From contig CACYHF010000001.1 in assembly GCA_902774155.1 (NCBI GenBank), forward strand, positions 26,843 through 90,842: DNA of 64,000 nt, given 5' to 3'. Below the pieces are notes generated by a model. The model searched no databases. It was not told the origin of the DNA and was given only the letters and a program-made list of their open reading frames with translations. Within the stretch, counting starts at the first letter, position 1. Each line of letters starts with the position of its first letter. Source of the DNA: an uncultured Bacteroidia bacterium. Lineage in GTDB: Bacteria > Bacteroidota > Bacteroidia > Bacteroidales > UBA932. The translations under genes were made by a program, and so were the position numbers. This document shows positions 25,414-33,225 of this stretch, piece by piece.

Positions 25414-26021
25414 TATTTCTTGGAAGCCTCTTTGGTCTTGATGTAGGCGGCGTTCAGACCGGCCAGCAGATCTTCGGTAATGTCCAGTTTGGGATCACCG
25501 GCCACTACGGGAGTGGAAAGGATGGCGCCGGCCGTGGTGAGGATGAGGGCATACTGATGCTCTGCGTTGTATTCCTGGATATATTCGGAAATGGCGTTGG
25601 CGATCTGGTTCATCATCACCTGCTGCTCTTCGGCCATTTCCTGCTGCTTGCGCACCACGTATTCCTGGTACTCCTGCTGCTGTTGCTGGAGCTTCTGGTA
25701 CTGGGCCTGGGCCACGGAAGTGGTGAGGAGGCCTTTGTCCACCTTGTTCTGGAAGTCGGTGGCGTCCTTTTCCAGCTTCTTGCCGCGACGGTCGATTTCG
25801 GCCTGGATGCCGGAGGTCTTGGTCTCGAAGACGGAATTGAGGTCATTGGCCATGTCGTAGCCTTCCATTACCTGGTCCATGTTGAAGAATACGATGCTGC
25901 CGGCCACGGCGGTGCTGTCAGTAGCGGCAGCGGTGTCGGGAGCGGTGGTCTGGTTCTGGTTGCAAGAAGCGGCGAGGGCCAGCAGGGCGGCGGCACCGCA
26001 TACGATGAGAGTCTTTTTCAT
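25413..26021 (-). CDS. OmpH/Skp-like lipoprotein
   Basis: The start at 26021 (MKKTLIVCGAAALLALAASC) gives 202 residues with lipobox LAASC (Cys20). The mature part has a beta strand (SIVFFNMDQVMEGY), a long Gln/Glu/Lys-rich coiled-coil hairpin (about residues 65-150) and a closing strand (YALILTTAGAILSTP), the Skp/OmpH fold. Unlike the second Skp-like gene at 31091 it is lipidated. It is probably an envelope chaperone anchored in a membrane. Confidence 0.85.
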   Translation of the reverse strand: MKKTLIVCGAAALLALAASCNQNQTTAPDTAAATDSTAVAGSIVFFNMDQVMEGYDMANDLNSVFETKTSGIQAEIDRRGKKLEKDATDFQNKVDKGLLTTSVAQAQYQKLQQQQQEYQEYVVRKQQEMAEEQQVMMNQIANAISEYIQEYNAEHQYALILTTAGAILSTPVVAGDPKLDITEDLLAGLNAAYIKTKEASKK

Positions 26022-26056
26022 TGTTATAGTTTTATAATTATAATTCGTTAAAGCCT

Positions 26057-26065
26057 GCAAATTTA
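26057..26065 (-). promoter_or_regulatory. -7 box for the OmpH-like lipoprotein gene
   Basis: On the minus strand it reads TAAATTTGC, matching TAnnTTTG, about 35 bp upstream of the start and immediately behind the pdxJ stop codon. Confidence 0.55.
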
Positions 26066-26066
26066 G

Positions 26067-26789
26067 TTATTTTTTGCGGATTTCCCCAAGATAGGCCTGA
26101 ATTGTTCTCTCCAGCCCCATATATAGGGCGTCGGAAATGAGGGCATGGCCGATAGAAACCTCTGCCGTCCAGGGAATATTTTGGACAAACCACGCCAAAT
26201 TCTCCAGGGAAAGGTCGTGCCCGGCATTGAGTCCCAGGCCGCATGCACGGGCTGCTTGGGCTGCAGCCAGATAAGGGTCGATAGCCAGCTGCGGGTTGGC
26301 GGGGTAACCGGCGGCATAGGCGGCGGTGTACAGTTCCACGCGGTCGGCCCCGCAGACGGCTGCCCCTTCGGCCATACGCGAATCCGGATCGATGAAGATG
26401 GATGTACGGATGCCTTTGGCCTGGAAAGTGCGACAAAGGTCGGCAAGCAAGTTCTTGTTATCCAAGGTGTTCCATCCGGCATTGGAAGTGAGGGCGCTGT
26501 GCCCGTCGGGCACCAGGGTCACTTGGTCGGGAACCACTTCCAGCACCAGGTCTACGAAGCTGTCCACGGTGGGATTTCCTTCGATGTTGAATTCCGTTTT
26601 CACCAGTGGACGGATCTCCCGTACATCGGCGTAACGGATGTGGCGCTCGTCGGGGCGGGGGTGTACCGTGATGCCTTCTGCGCCGAAAGCCTCGCAGTCC
26701 AGGGCGGCCCGCGTTACATCCGGAATATTTCCTCCGCGGGCGTTACGTAAAGTGGCTATTTTGTTAATATTGACACTAAGTCGGGTCAT
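26067..26789 (-). CDS. pdxJ: pyridoxine 5'-phosphate synthase
   Basis: PdxJ condenses 1-deoxy-xylulose 5-phosphate with 3-amino-2-oxopropyl phosphate to pyridoxine phosphate. The start at 26789 (MTRLSVNINKIATLRNARG) gives 240 residues, the normal length. Signatures are GAEGITVHPRPDERHI, FNIEGNP, the DPDSRMAEGA segment and NAGHDLSLENL. DXP is made by the pathway that includes Dxr, also encoded in this window. Confidence 0.96.
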   Translation of the reverse strand: MTRLSVNINKIATLRNARGGNIPDVTRAALDCEAFGAEGITVHPRPDERHIRYADVREIRPLVKTEFNIEGNPTVDSFVDLVLEVVPDQVTLVPDGHSALTSNAGWNTLDNKNLLADLCRTFQAKGIRTSIFIDPDSRMAEGAAVCGADRVELYTAAYAAGYPANPQLAIDPYLAAAQAARACGLGLNAGHDLSLENLAWFVQNIPWTAEVSIGHALISDALYMGLERTIQAYLGEIRKK

Positions 26790-26809
26790 GATTCTTGCGG
26801 ATATATTCC

Positions 26810-26818
26810 ACAAAAATA
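26810..26818 (-). promoter_or_regulatory. -7 box for pdxJ
   Basis: On the minus strand it reads TATTTTTGT, matching TAnnTTTG, about 20 bp upstream of the pdxJ start. It is back to back with the nadK promoter. Confidence 0.55.
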
Positions 26819-26840
26819 AGGAATTTTCTCAGAAATGTGT

Positions 26841-26849
26841 TAATTTTGG
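26841..26849 (+). promoter_or_regulatory. -7 box for nadK-uppS
   Basis: TAATTTTGG matches TAnnTTTG and lies 22 bp upstream of the nadK ATG at 26872. Confidence 0.5.
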
Positions 26850-26871
26850 AACTTGAATTCATGCATGACAG

Positions 26872-27696
26872 ATGAAAATAGGATTTTTTATTCTTAACGA
26901 CGAGCTTCGCGAAGATCCCCGGATGCGCTCCCTGCTCAAGGATTTGGAGTCGGCCACGTTCGATATTTACGAGATCCATTCCAAGGCCGATGTCCTCCCG
27001 GAAACAGACCTGGTCTTGTCCATGGGCGGCGACGGCACCTTCCTTTCGGCTGCCCACGTGGTGGCCGATATCGGCCTGCCCATCCTGGGCGTGAACTTCG
27101 GCCGCATCGGCTTTTTGTGCGAAAACCGGCCGGAAGCTGTTCGTAAGGCTTTATTGGAAGGCGATTTCCGCATCGAATACCGGACCGTGCTCAACGCTAC
27201 GCTCAAGGGGCCGGAAGCGCGCCGTTCCATCGGTATGCTGCCCTATTCGGTGAACGAAGTGGCGCTGCACCGCAGCGGCTCTTCCGTGCTGGGTATCCAC
27301 GTGAGTATCGACGGGGAACCGCTGCCCACTTATTGGGCCGACGGTTTGCTGGTAGCCACTTCATCGGGCTCCACGGCTTATTCCCTGAGCGTGGGCGGTC
27401 CCATCTGCCTGCCGGATACCAAGGTCCTGATCATCGCTCCTATTGCCCCGCACAACCTCAATGTGCGACCCATCGTAGTGCCTGAAACCGCTAAAATCGA
27501 TATTTCTTTTGAATCGCGCGACGGTCGTGCCACCATGACCAACGACAACCGCGTAGTGGAAATCCAGCCGGACTGGTCCATCCATATCGAGATGGCACAG
27601 TTTTCGCTCAAACGAATCCGGCTCGCCGAGTCCGGTTTCGTGAGGGCGCTTACCTCCCGGCTGTTCTGGGGCGAGGATATGAGAAACAACGGTTAA
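26872..27696 (+). CDS. nadK: NAD kinase
   Basis: NadK phosphorylates NAD to NADP. The 274-residue protein has the family GGDGTFL motif (MGGDGTFLSAAHV, about residue 52), the NxxGRIGFL segment (GVNFGRIGFLCE), the second conserved region LLVATSSGSTAYSLSVGGP and a C-terminal PIAPHNLNVRP. It lies 2 bp before uppS, first in the nadK-uppS-bamA-skp cluster. Confidence 0.97.
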   Translation: MKIGFFILNDELREDPRMRSLLKDLESATFDIYEIHSKADVLPETDLVLSMGGDGTFLSAAHVVADIGLPILGVNFGRIGFLCENRPEAVRKALLEGDFRIEYRTVLNATLKGPEARRSIGMLPYSVNEVALHRSGSSVLGIHVSIDGEPLPTYWADGLLVATSSGSTAYSLSVGGPICLPDTKVLIIAPIAPHNLNVRPIVVPETAKIDISFESRDGRATMTNDNRVVEIQPDWSIHIEMAQFSLKRIRLAESGFVRALTSRLFWGEDMRNNG

Positions 27697-27698
27697 AT

Positions 27699-28397
27699 AT
27701 GAACAATCTACCGCAGCATGTGTCCATTATTATGGACGGGAACGGACGATGGGCGAAAGCCCGGGGCAAGGAGCGGGTATATGGTCATATGGAAGGGGCG
27801 GAAAGTGTGCGCGCCTGTCTGGAATATGCCGTAGAAATCGGCCTCCCATACCTTTCCCTCTATGCTTTTTCGGAAGAGAACTGGAACCGTCCGCCGGTGG
27901 AAGTGAATGCCCTAATGGCGCTTATGCTGAAATTCATCCGCCAGGAATTTTCCAATCTCATGGAACATCGTGTGCGCTTTATGGCGCTGGGAAATCGGCG
28001 CCGCCTGTCCAAAGAAGTGAATGCTGCCATCGATGACCTGATGGAAGCATCGGCCGGAAACCAGGGAACCACCCTCATCGTTTTCTTGAGTTACAGCGGC
28101 CAGTGGGACGTGCTTCAGGCCATGAAAAAGGCGGCTGCAGAACTGTCCCCGGAGGCTTTCCAGGCTATGGAAGCCAAGGATTTTTCCGGATATCTGGTAA
28201 CGGCCGGAATCCCGGATCCGGACCTGCTCATCCGCACTTCCGGGGAACTGCGCATCTCCAATTACCTGCTATGGCAGTGTGCCTATTCGGAATTCTATTT
28301 TACCGATGTCCTTTGGCCGGATTTCCGCAGGCCTCAGTTCCAGGAGGCGTTGGACGCGTATGCCAACAGGGACCGCCGATATGGGAAAGTCAAATAA
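27699..28397 (+). CDS. uppS: isoprenyl transferase (undecaprenyl diphosphate synthase)
   Basis: This cis-prenyltransferase makes the C55 lipid carrier used by MraY. The protein is 232 residues, with the substrate-binding IIMDGNGRWAKARG (catalytic Asp13), GHMEGAESVR, YAFSEENWNRP and C-terminal DLLIRTSGELRISNYLLWQ and YTD-like motifs. It is encoded 2 bp after nadK. Confidence 0.97.
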   Translation: MNNLPQHVSIIMDGNGRWAKARGKERVYGHMEGAESVRACLEYAVEIGLPYLSLYAFSEENWNRPPVEVNALMALMLKFIRQEFSNLMEHRVRFMALGNRRRLSKEVNAAIDDLMEASAGNQGTTLIVFLSYSGQWDVLQAMKKAAAELSPEAFQAMEAKDFSGYLVTAGIPDPDLLIRTSGELRISNYLLWQCAYSEFYFTDVLWPDFRRPQFQEALDAYANRDRRYGKVK

Positions 28398-28403
28398 AAT
28401 CGC

Positions 28404-28412
28404 TATATTTGC
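28404..28412 (+). promoter_or_regulatory. -7 box for bamA
   Basis: TATATTTGC matches TAnnTTTG and lies between uppS and bamA, 19 bp before the chosen ATG. bamA-skp may therefore be transcribed separately as well as by read-through. Confidence 0.6.
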
Positions 28413-28431
28413 AGGTTAAGTTTTGATTGGA

Positions 28432-31029
28432 ATGCATCTGAGACGGATACTTTGCGCTACGCTGCTGCTCCTGGGGGGAATGCTCCTGCAGGCGCAGGAA
28501 GTGCGGAGTGGCATCGAAATAGATTATAACCATCCGCGGAAATACAAGGTGGGTGGTGTGCGTGTGGAGGGAAACCGTTACTTTAACGAGCACCAGATCC
28601 TGCAGCTGATCGGCTTGCAGCAGGGACAGGAGGTAACCGTTCCGGGAGAAGACATTACCGGTATTGTGAAGCGCCTGGTGGCCCAGCGCTACTTTGAAGA
28701 TGTGGCCGTAGTTTTGGACTCCCTCAACCATCAGGCCGATACAGCCTGGTTCACGGTGGCCATCCGGGAGCGTCCGCGCGTTTCACGCTGGACCTATTCC
28801 GGGGTCAAGAACAGTGAACGAAAAGACCTCCAGGAACGTTTGAACCTGCGTCCGGGCCGTGAGTATTCGGATTATGTGAAAAAGACCTCGGAAGACATCA
28901 TCAAGCGTTATTATAAAGAAAAAGGCTTTCTCCAGGTGAAGGTGGACACGCAGGTGCAGCAGGATACCATGATCCGCAGTGCCATCCGCGTGAACTTCGC
29001 GGTGGACAAAGGCAAGAAAATCCGGATCCGGCACATCAACTTCCAGGGCAACACGGACGTAAAGGAGTACAAGTTGGCCAAAAATATGAAGGATACCCAC
29101 TCCAACAAGTGGTACAACTTCTTCAAATCCAAGAAATTCAAGGAGAAAGAATATCAGACAGACAGGAAAACGGTGCTGGATGCCTTCAATGAGGCCGGTT
29201 ACCGGGACGCCCGTCTGGTGCGGGATTCCCTCTATTTCCTGGAAGACGGCAAGCACATGGACATCGACATGGTGTTCGAGCAAGGCCGGAAGTACTATTT
29301 CCGCAATATCAGTTGGACGGGCAACGCCGTCTATCCCTCAGAGGTGCTCAATGAAATCCTCCAGGTGAAAAAGGGCGACGTGTACGACCTTGTCACCATG
29401 GAGAAGCGCCTGCATGGCGGCGGAAAGGAGAGCGAATACGACGTGTCTAAATTGTACCGCGACAACGGCTACCTGTTCTTCAACATCACGCCCGTGGAGG
29501 TGAATATCCAAAACGACTCGGTAGACGTGGAACTCCGGATTTCGGAGGGTAAGCCCGCTACCCTGAATGAGATTGTGATCAACGGCAACGACCTCACCAA
29601 CGAAAAGGTGGTCCGCCGCCAGCTCTTCACCCGTCCCGGCTATCTGTTCAGCCAGACAGACTTTGAACGTTCCATCCGTGAAATCGCTTCCATGGGCCAG
29701 TTCGATCCGGAAGCTGCCATGGATCCCAGCCGCGGCTGGTCCATCGTTCCCAACCAGATCAACAGCACGGTGGACATTATCTATAATGTGACGGAGAAAC
29801 CTTCTTCCCAGTTGGAACTCTCCGGTGGTTGGGGTGGCAATACCTTCGTACTCACGGCGGGTGTGAGTTTCAACAACTTCTCCACGCGCCGCATGTTCGA
29901 GAAAAAGGCATGGCGGCCCGTTCCGCTGGGCGACGCCCAGAACCTGGCCTTCCGTTTCCAGACCAACGGCCGGTATTATACCAACTTGAGCGCCAGCTTT
30001 ACGGAGCCCTGGCTCTTCGGCAAGAAACCCACATCCCTGAGTATCTCCGGCTATTATTCCAGAATGACGGACAGCTACCTGGCCATCGGCATCCTGTCAA
30101 CGGACAAGATGTTTGAGGTATACGGCTTCAACGCAGGTCTGGGTACGCGGCTCAAGTGGCCGGACAGCTATTTCGTCCTGTACAACAACCTGAGCTGGCA
30201 AACTTACCGGCTCACCAACTGGACCAACAGCTATTTTGCCTTCAACGACGGTACTTCGCACAATTTCAGCTATACGCTCTCCTTGTCGCGTAACTCCTCC
30301 GACCAGCAGATTTATCCCCGTAGTGGTTCCGAATTCTCCGCCTCGGTGCAGGTTACCCCGCCGTACTCCCTCTTCCGGAAATATACCTGGGCCACGGACG
30401 ACGACGGCAACCGCGTGAAACAGCCCGTGAACAGCTGGAGAGACGTGAATTACGACGAATGGACATCGGCCGAACGGTACAAATGGATCGAGTACCACAA
30501 GTGGAAATTCAACGGAACCATCTATACCAAGCTGTGGAAAGACCTGGTCCTGATGACCCGTGCCCAGTTCGGTTACCTGGGCTACTTCAACCGCAATTGG
30601 GGCTATTCTCCCTTCGAGAACTTCCAGGTGGGCGGTGACGGTATGTCGGGCTATATGACCTATGGCGCAGAAATTATCTCGTTGCGTGGTTACGAGGATT
30701 ATTCCCTCACGCCGCGGAAGATTACCCCTTACAGCCAGAACGGCGTAAGTTATGCGGGTAACGTATATGACAAGTTCACCGTAGAACTCCGCTATCCCGT
30801 GATCCTGCAGCCTCAGTCCACCATCTATGCCCTGGTATTCCTGGAGGGCGGTAACTGCTGGAGCGACATCCGCGAATTCAATCCATTCCAGATTAAGCGC
30901 AGTGCAGGTGTGGGCGTGCGCGTGTTCCTGCCCATGATCGGCCTGCTGGGTGTAGACTGGGGTTATGGCTTCGACGACGCCACCAACGGCGGCAGCCAGT
31001 TCCACTTCGTCCTGGGTCAGCAATTCTAG
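28432..31029 (+). CDS. bamA: outer membrane protein assembly factor BamA
   Basis: BamA is the outer-membrane insertase of the BAM complex. I chose ATG 28432 (MHLRRILCATLLLLGG, signal peptide to about AQE) over an in-frame TTG 9 bp upstream. The 865-residue protein has about five POTRA domains (residues 40-420; for example VGGVRVEGNRYFNEHQI and RHINFQGNTDVKEYKLA) and a C-terminal Omp85 beta-barrel with the conserved YRTELR-like VELRYPV strand and terminal FHFVLGQQF ending in an aromatic residue, as outer-membrane proteins do. It lies in the usual place after uppS and before skp. Confidence 0.96.
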   Translation: MHLRRILCATLLLLGGMLLQAQEVRSGIEIDYNHPRKYKVGGVRVEGNRYFNEHQILQLIGLQQGQEVTVPGEDITGIVKRLVAQRYFEDVAVVLDSLNHQADTAWFTVAIRERPRVSRWTYSGVKNSERKDLQERLNLRPGREYSDYVKKTSEDIIKRYYKEKGFLQVKVDTQVQQDTMIRSAIRVNFAVDKGKKIRIRHINFQGNTDVKEYKLAKNMKDTHSNKWYNFFKSKKFKEKEYQTDRKTVLDAFNEAGYRDARLVRDSLYFLEDGKHMDIDMVFEQGRKYYFRNISWTGNAVYPSEVLNEILQVKKGDVYDLVTMEKRLHGGGKESEYDVSKLYRDNGYLFFNITPVEVNIQNDSVDVELRISEGKPATLNEIVINGNDLTNEKVVRRQLFTRPGYLFSQTDFERSIREIASMGQFDPEAAMDPSRGWSIVPNQINSTVDIIYNVTEKPSSQLELSGGWGGNTFVLTAGVSFNNFSTRRMFEKKAWRPVPLGDAQNLAFRFQTNGRYYTNLSASFTEPWLFGKKPTSLSISGYYSRMTDSYLAIGILSTDKMFEVYGFNAGLGTRLKWPDSYFVLYNNLSWQTYRLTNWTNSYFAFNDGTSHNFSYTLSLSRNSSDQQIYPRSGSEFSASVQVTPPYSLFRKYTWATDDDGNRVKQPVNSWRDVNYDEWTSAERYKWIEYHKWKFNGTIYTKLWKDLVLMTRAQFGYLGYFNRNWGYSPFENFQVGGDGMSGYMTYGAEIISLRGYEDYSLTPRKITPYSQNGVSYAGNVYDKFTVELRYPVILQPQSTIYALVFLEGGNCWSDIREFNPFQIKRSAGVGVRVFLPMIGLLGVDWGYGFDDATNGGSQFHFVLGQQF

Positions 31030-31090
31030 TATGGTATAAAATTTGTGAACAACACGAACGGTTTAACAGAAAACAAATATTAAGAACGAT

Positions 31091-31663
31091 ATGAAAAAAC
31101 TATTTGTCATTGCCCTTGCGGCACTTGCAACCCTTACCGCTTCCGCCCAGACCCTGGGAAAGGTGAACTTCAATGAACTGGTGATGTTAATGCCCGAGAT
31201 GGACGCTGCCCGCGAAGCCATCGCCGCCTCCCAGAAAGAGGCCGAGGAAACCTATTCCGCCATGCTGGAGGAGTATCAGAGCAAGATGAGCCAGTATCAG
31301 CAGAAACAGGCCACCTGGACCGCCGCCATCCGCGAATCCAAGGAGCGTGAACTCATGGAAATCCAGAACCGTATCCAGGAATTCCAGCAGTCCATCTCCC
31401 AGGAGCTTCAGCAGCAGCAGAATCAGCTCACCGCTCCCATCCAGGAGAAGGCCAACAAGGCGGTTACTGACATTGCAAAAGCCAAAGGCATCACCATCCT
31501 GTTCGATGTTTCCCAGGCCATCTATTTCGATGACTCCAAGGTGGTGGATCTGACGCCCGATGCCCGTAAGGCCCTGAATATCCCCGACAGCCGTACCCTC
31601 GAGAGCCTCCAGGCCGAACTCCAGGCCCAGGCCGAAGCCGCTGCCGCCGCCCAAGCTAAGTAA
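31091..31663 (+). CDS. skp: OmpH/Skp-family periplasmic chaperone
   Basis: The 190-residue protein has a signal peptide cut near TASAQ (residue 20), an entry strand (LGKVNFNELVMLMPEMDAA), a long Gln/Glu-rich coiled-coil hairpin (residues 45-125) and a closing strand (GITILFDVSQAIYF), the jellyfish-shaped Skp fold that holds unfolded outer-membrane proteins. The C-terminus is an Ala/Gln-rich tail. Position after bamA is canonical. Confidence 0.92.
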   Translation: MKKLFVIALAALATLTASAQTLGKVNFNELVMLMPEMDAAREAIAASQKEAEETYSAMLEEYQSKMSQYQQKQATWTAAIRESKERELMEIQNRIQEFQQSISQELQQQQNQLTAPIQEKANKAVTDIAKAKGITILFDVSQAIYFDDSKVVDLTPDARKALNIPDSRTLESLQAELQAQAEAAAAAQAK

Positions 31664-31680
31664 TTCCAATTTTATACCAT

Positions 31681-31713
31681 AAAAAAACTCCGACCAATTG
31701 GCCGGAGTTTTTT
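31681..31713. terminator. bidirectional terminator between skp and gdhA
   Basis: A7 precedes ACTCCG, a spacer containing the palindrome CCAATTGG, and CGGAGT followed by T6. With A and T runs on both sides it can serve skp on the plus strand and gdhA on the minus strand. Confidence 0.85.
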
Positions 31714-31730
31714 GTTGTTTGCTCAAAGGT

Positions 31731-33074
31731 TTAGATCGTGCCTTGCTCGAGCATGGCGGTGGCGACCTTCATGAAGCCGGCGATGTTGGCGCCCTTCACG
31801 TAGTCTACGGAGCCGTCGGGCTGCGTGCCGTATTTCACGCACTGCTCGTGGATGCTCTTCATGATGAAGTGCAGTTTGTCGTCCACTTCCTTGGCATCCC
31901 AGGAGATGTGCTCTGCGTTCTGGGTCATTTCCAGACCGGAGGTGGCCACACCACCAGCGTTCACGGCCTTGCCGGGAGCGAAGAGGATGCCGTTGTGCTG
32001 GAAGTAGTGGATGGCGGCGGGCTGGCAACCCATGTTGGAAACCTCGCAGCAGCACCAGCAACCGTTGGCAACCAGTTCCTTGGCGTCTTCTTCGGAAAGT
32101 TCGTTCTGGAAGGCGCAGGGGAGGGCGATGTCCACGGGGATGCTCCAGGCCTTCTTGCCGGCGGTGAACTGAGCCTTGCCGGGGTATTTATCGGCCATAT
32201 CCTGAACCTTGTTGCGGTTGGAGGCACGCATGACCAGCATGTAGTCGATCATTTCCTTGGTGATGCCTTCCGGGATGTGGCAGACGCCGTCGGGGCCGGA
32301 GATGGCCACCACCTTGGCGCCCAGTTCAGTGGCTTTGATAGCGGCGCCCCAGGCTACGTTGCCGAAGCCGGACAGGGCCACTTTCTTGCCCACGATGCTC
32401 TTGCCGGCCTTCTCCAGCAGGTGCTGGGTGAAGTACAGGGCACCGAAACCGGTGGCCTCCGGACGAAGGATAGAGCCGCCCCAGGTGCCGCCCTTACCGG
32501 TGAGAACGCCGGTGTTGTACTGGCGGGCCAGCTTCTTGTACATGCCATAGAGATAGCCGATTTCACGGCCGCCCACACCTACGTCGCCGGCGGGGATGTC
32601 CTGATCCGGGCCGATGCAGTTCCACAGCTCCAGCATAAAAGCCTGGCAGAAACGCATGATTTCGTCGTTGGACTTGCCCACGGGGTCGAAGTCCGAGCCG
32701 CCCTTGGCGCCGCCCATGGGCAGGGTGGTGAGGGCATTCTTGAAGGTTTGCTCGAAGCCCAGGAACTTGAGCATGGAAGGGGTCACTGCCTTGTGGAAGC
32801 GGAGACCGCCCTTATAGGGACCGATGGCACTGTTGAACTGGATGCGGTAGCCGGTGTTGGTCTGAACTTCGCCTTTGTCGTCGATCCAGGTGACGCGGAA
32901 CGTGAAAATACGGTCCGGTTCTACCAGGCGCTCCACGATTTTGGCCTGTTCAAACTCCGGGTGCTGATTGTAAACTTCCTCGATGGATTCCAGTACTTCC
33001 TGGACTGCCTGCAGATACTCTTTCTCCAGCGGATACTTGGCCTGAAGGCGTGCCATGATGTCAGTCGTTTTCAT
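31731..33074 (-). CDS. gdhA: NADP-dependent glutamate dehydrogenase
   Basis: The enzyme interconverts 2-oxoglutarate plus ammonia and glutamate, a main ammonia-assimilation route in Bacteroidales. The start at 33074 (MKTTDIMARLQAKYPLEKEY) gives 447 residues, normal for the hexameric family. Motifs include PYKGGLRFH, the catalytic-lysine region LPMGGAKGGSDFDP, the DIPAGDVGVGGREIGYL segment and the Rossmann ALSGFGNVAWGAA. A longer ORF start 16 codons upstream lies in the promoter region. Confidence 0.97.
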   Translation of the reverse strand: MKTTDIMARLQAKYPLEKEYLQAVQEVLESIEEVYNQHPEFEQAKIVERLVEPDRIFTFRVTWIDDKGEVQTNTGYRIQFNSAIGPYKGGLRFHKAVTPSMLKFLGFEQTFKNALTTLPMGGAKGGSDFDPVGKSNDEIMRFCQAFMLELWNCIGPDQDIPAGDVGVGGREIGYLYGMYKKLARQYNTGVLTGKGGTWGGSILRPEATGFGALYFTQHLLEKAGKSIVGKKVALSGFGNVAWGAAIKATELGAKVVAISGPDGVCHIPEGITKEMIDYMLVMRASNRNKVQDMADKYPGKAQFTAGKKAWSIPVDIALPCAFQNELSEEDAKELVANGCWCCCEVSNMGCQPAAIHYFQHNGILFAPGKAVNAGGVATSGLEMTQNAEHISWDAKEVDDKLHFIMKSIHEQCVKYGTQPDGSVDYVKGANIAGFMKVATAMLEQGTI

Positions 33075-33134
33075 TTTTTGGTTTTCGTTAGGTGTTATGA
33101 TTAATAATAAAAAGGGATTCATTTGAATTCCATT

Positions 33135-33143
33135 GCAAATGTA
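33135..33143 (-). promoter_or_regulatory. -7 box for gdhA
   Basis: On the minus strand it reads TACATTTGC, matching TAnnTTTG, and would give a leader of roughly 55 nt before gdhA. Confidence 0.6.
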
Positions 33144-33184
33144 AAGAATAAAACGGGAACGGCCAAGAATATCCCAGAAATTAT

Positions 33185-33193
33185 TAACTTTGC
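33185..33193 (+). promoter_or_regulatory. -7 box for the M49-like lipoprotein / symporter / porin operon
   Basis: TAACTTTGC matches TAnnTTTG and lies 32 bp upstream of the ATG at 33226. It is divergent from the gdhA promoter. Confidence 0.6.
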
Positions 33194-33225
33194 AAGCTAA
33201 ACCGATTTTAGTTAAATTACTATAT

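Noticed and set aside
28423-28431. TTG at 28423 as the bamA start
   Set aside because: ATG 28432 gives a standard signal peptide and a better spacing from the -7 box.
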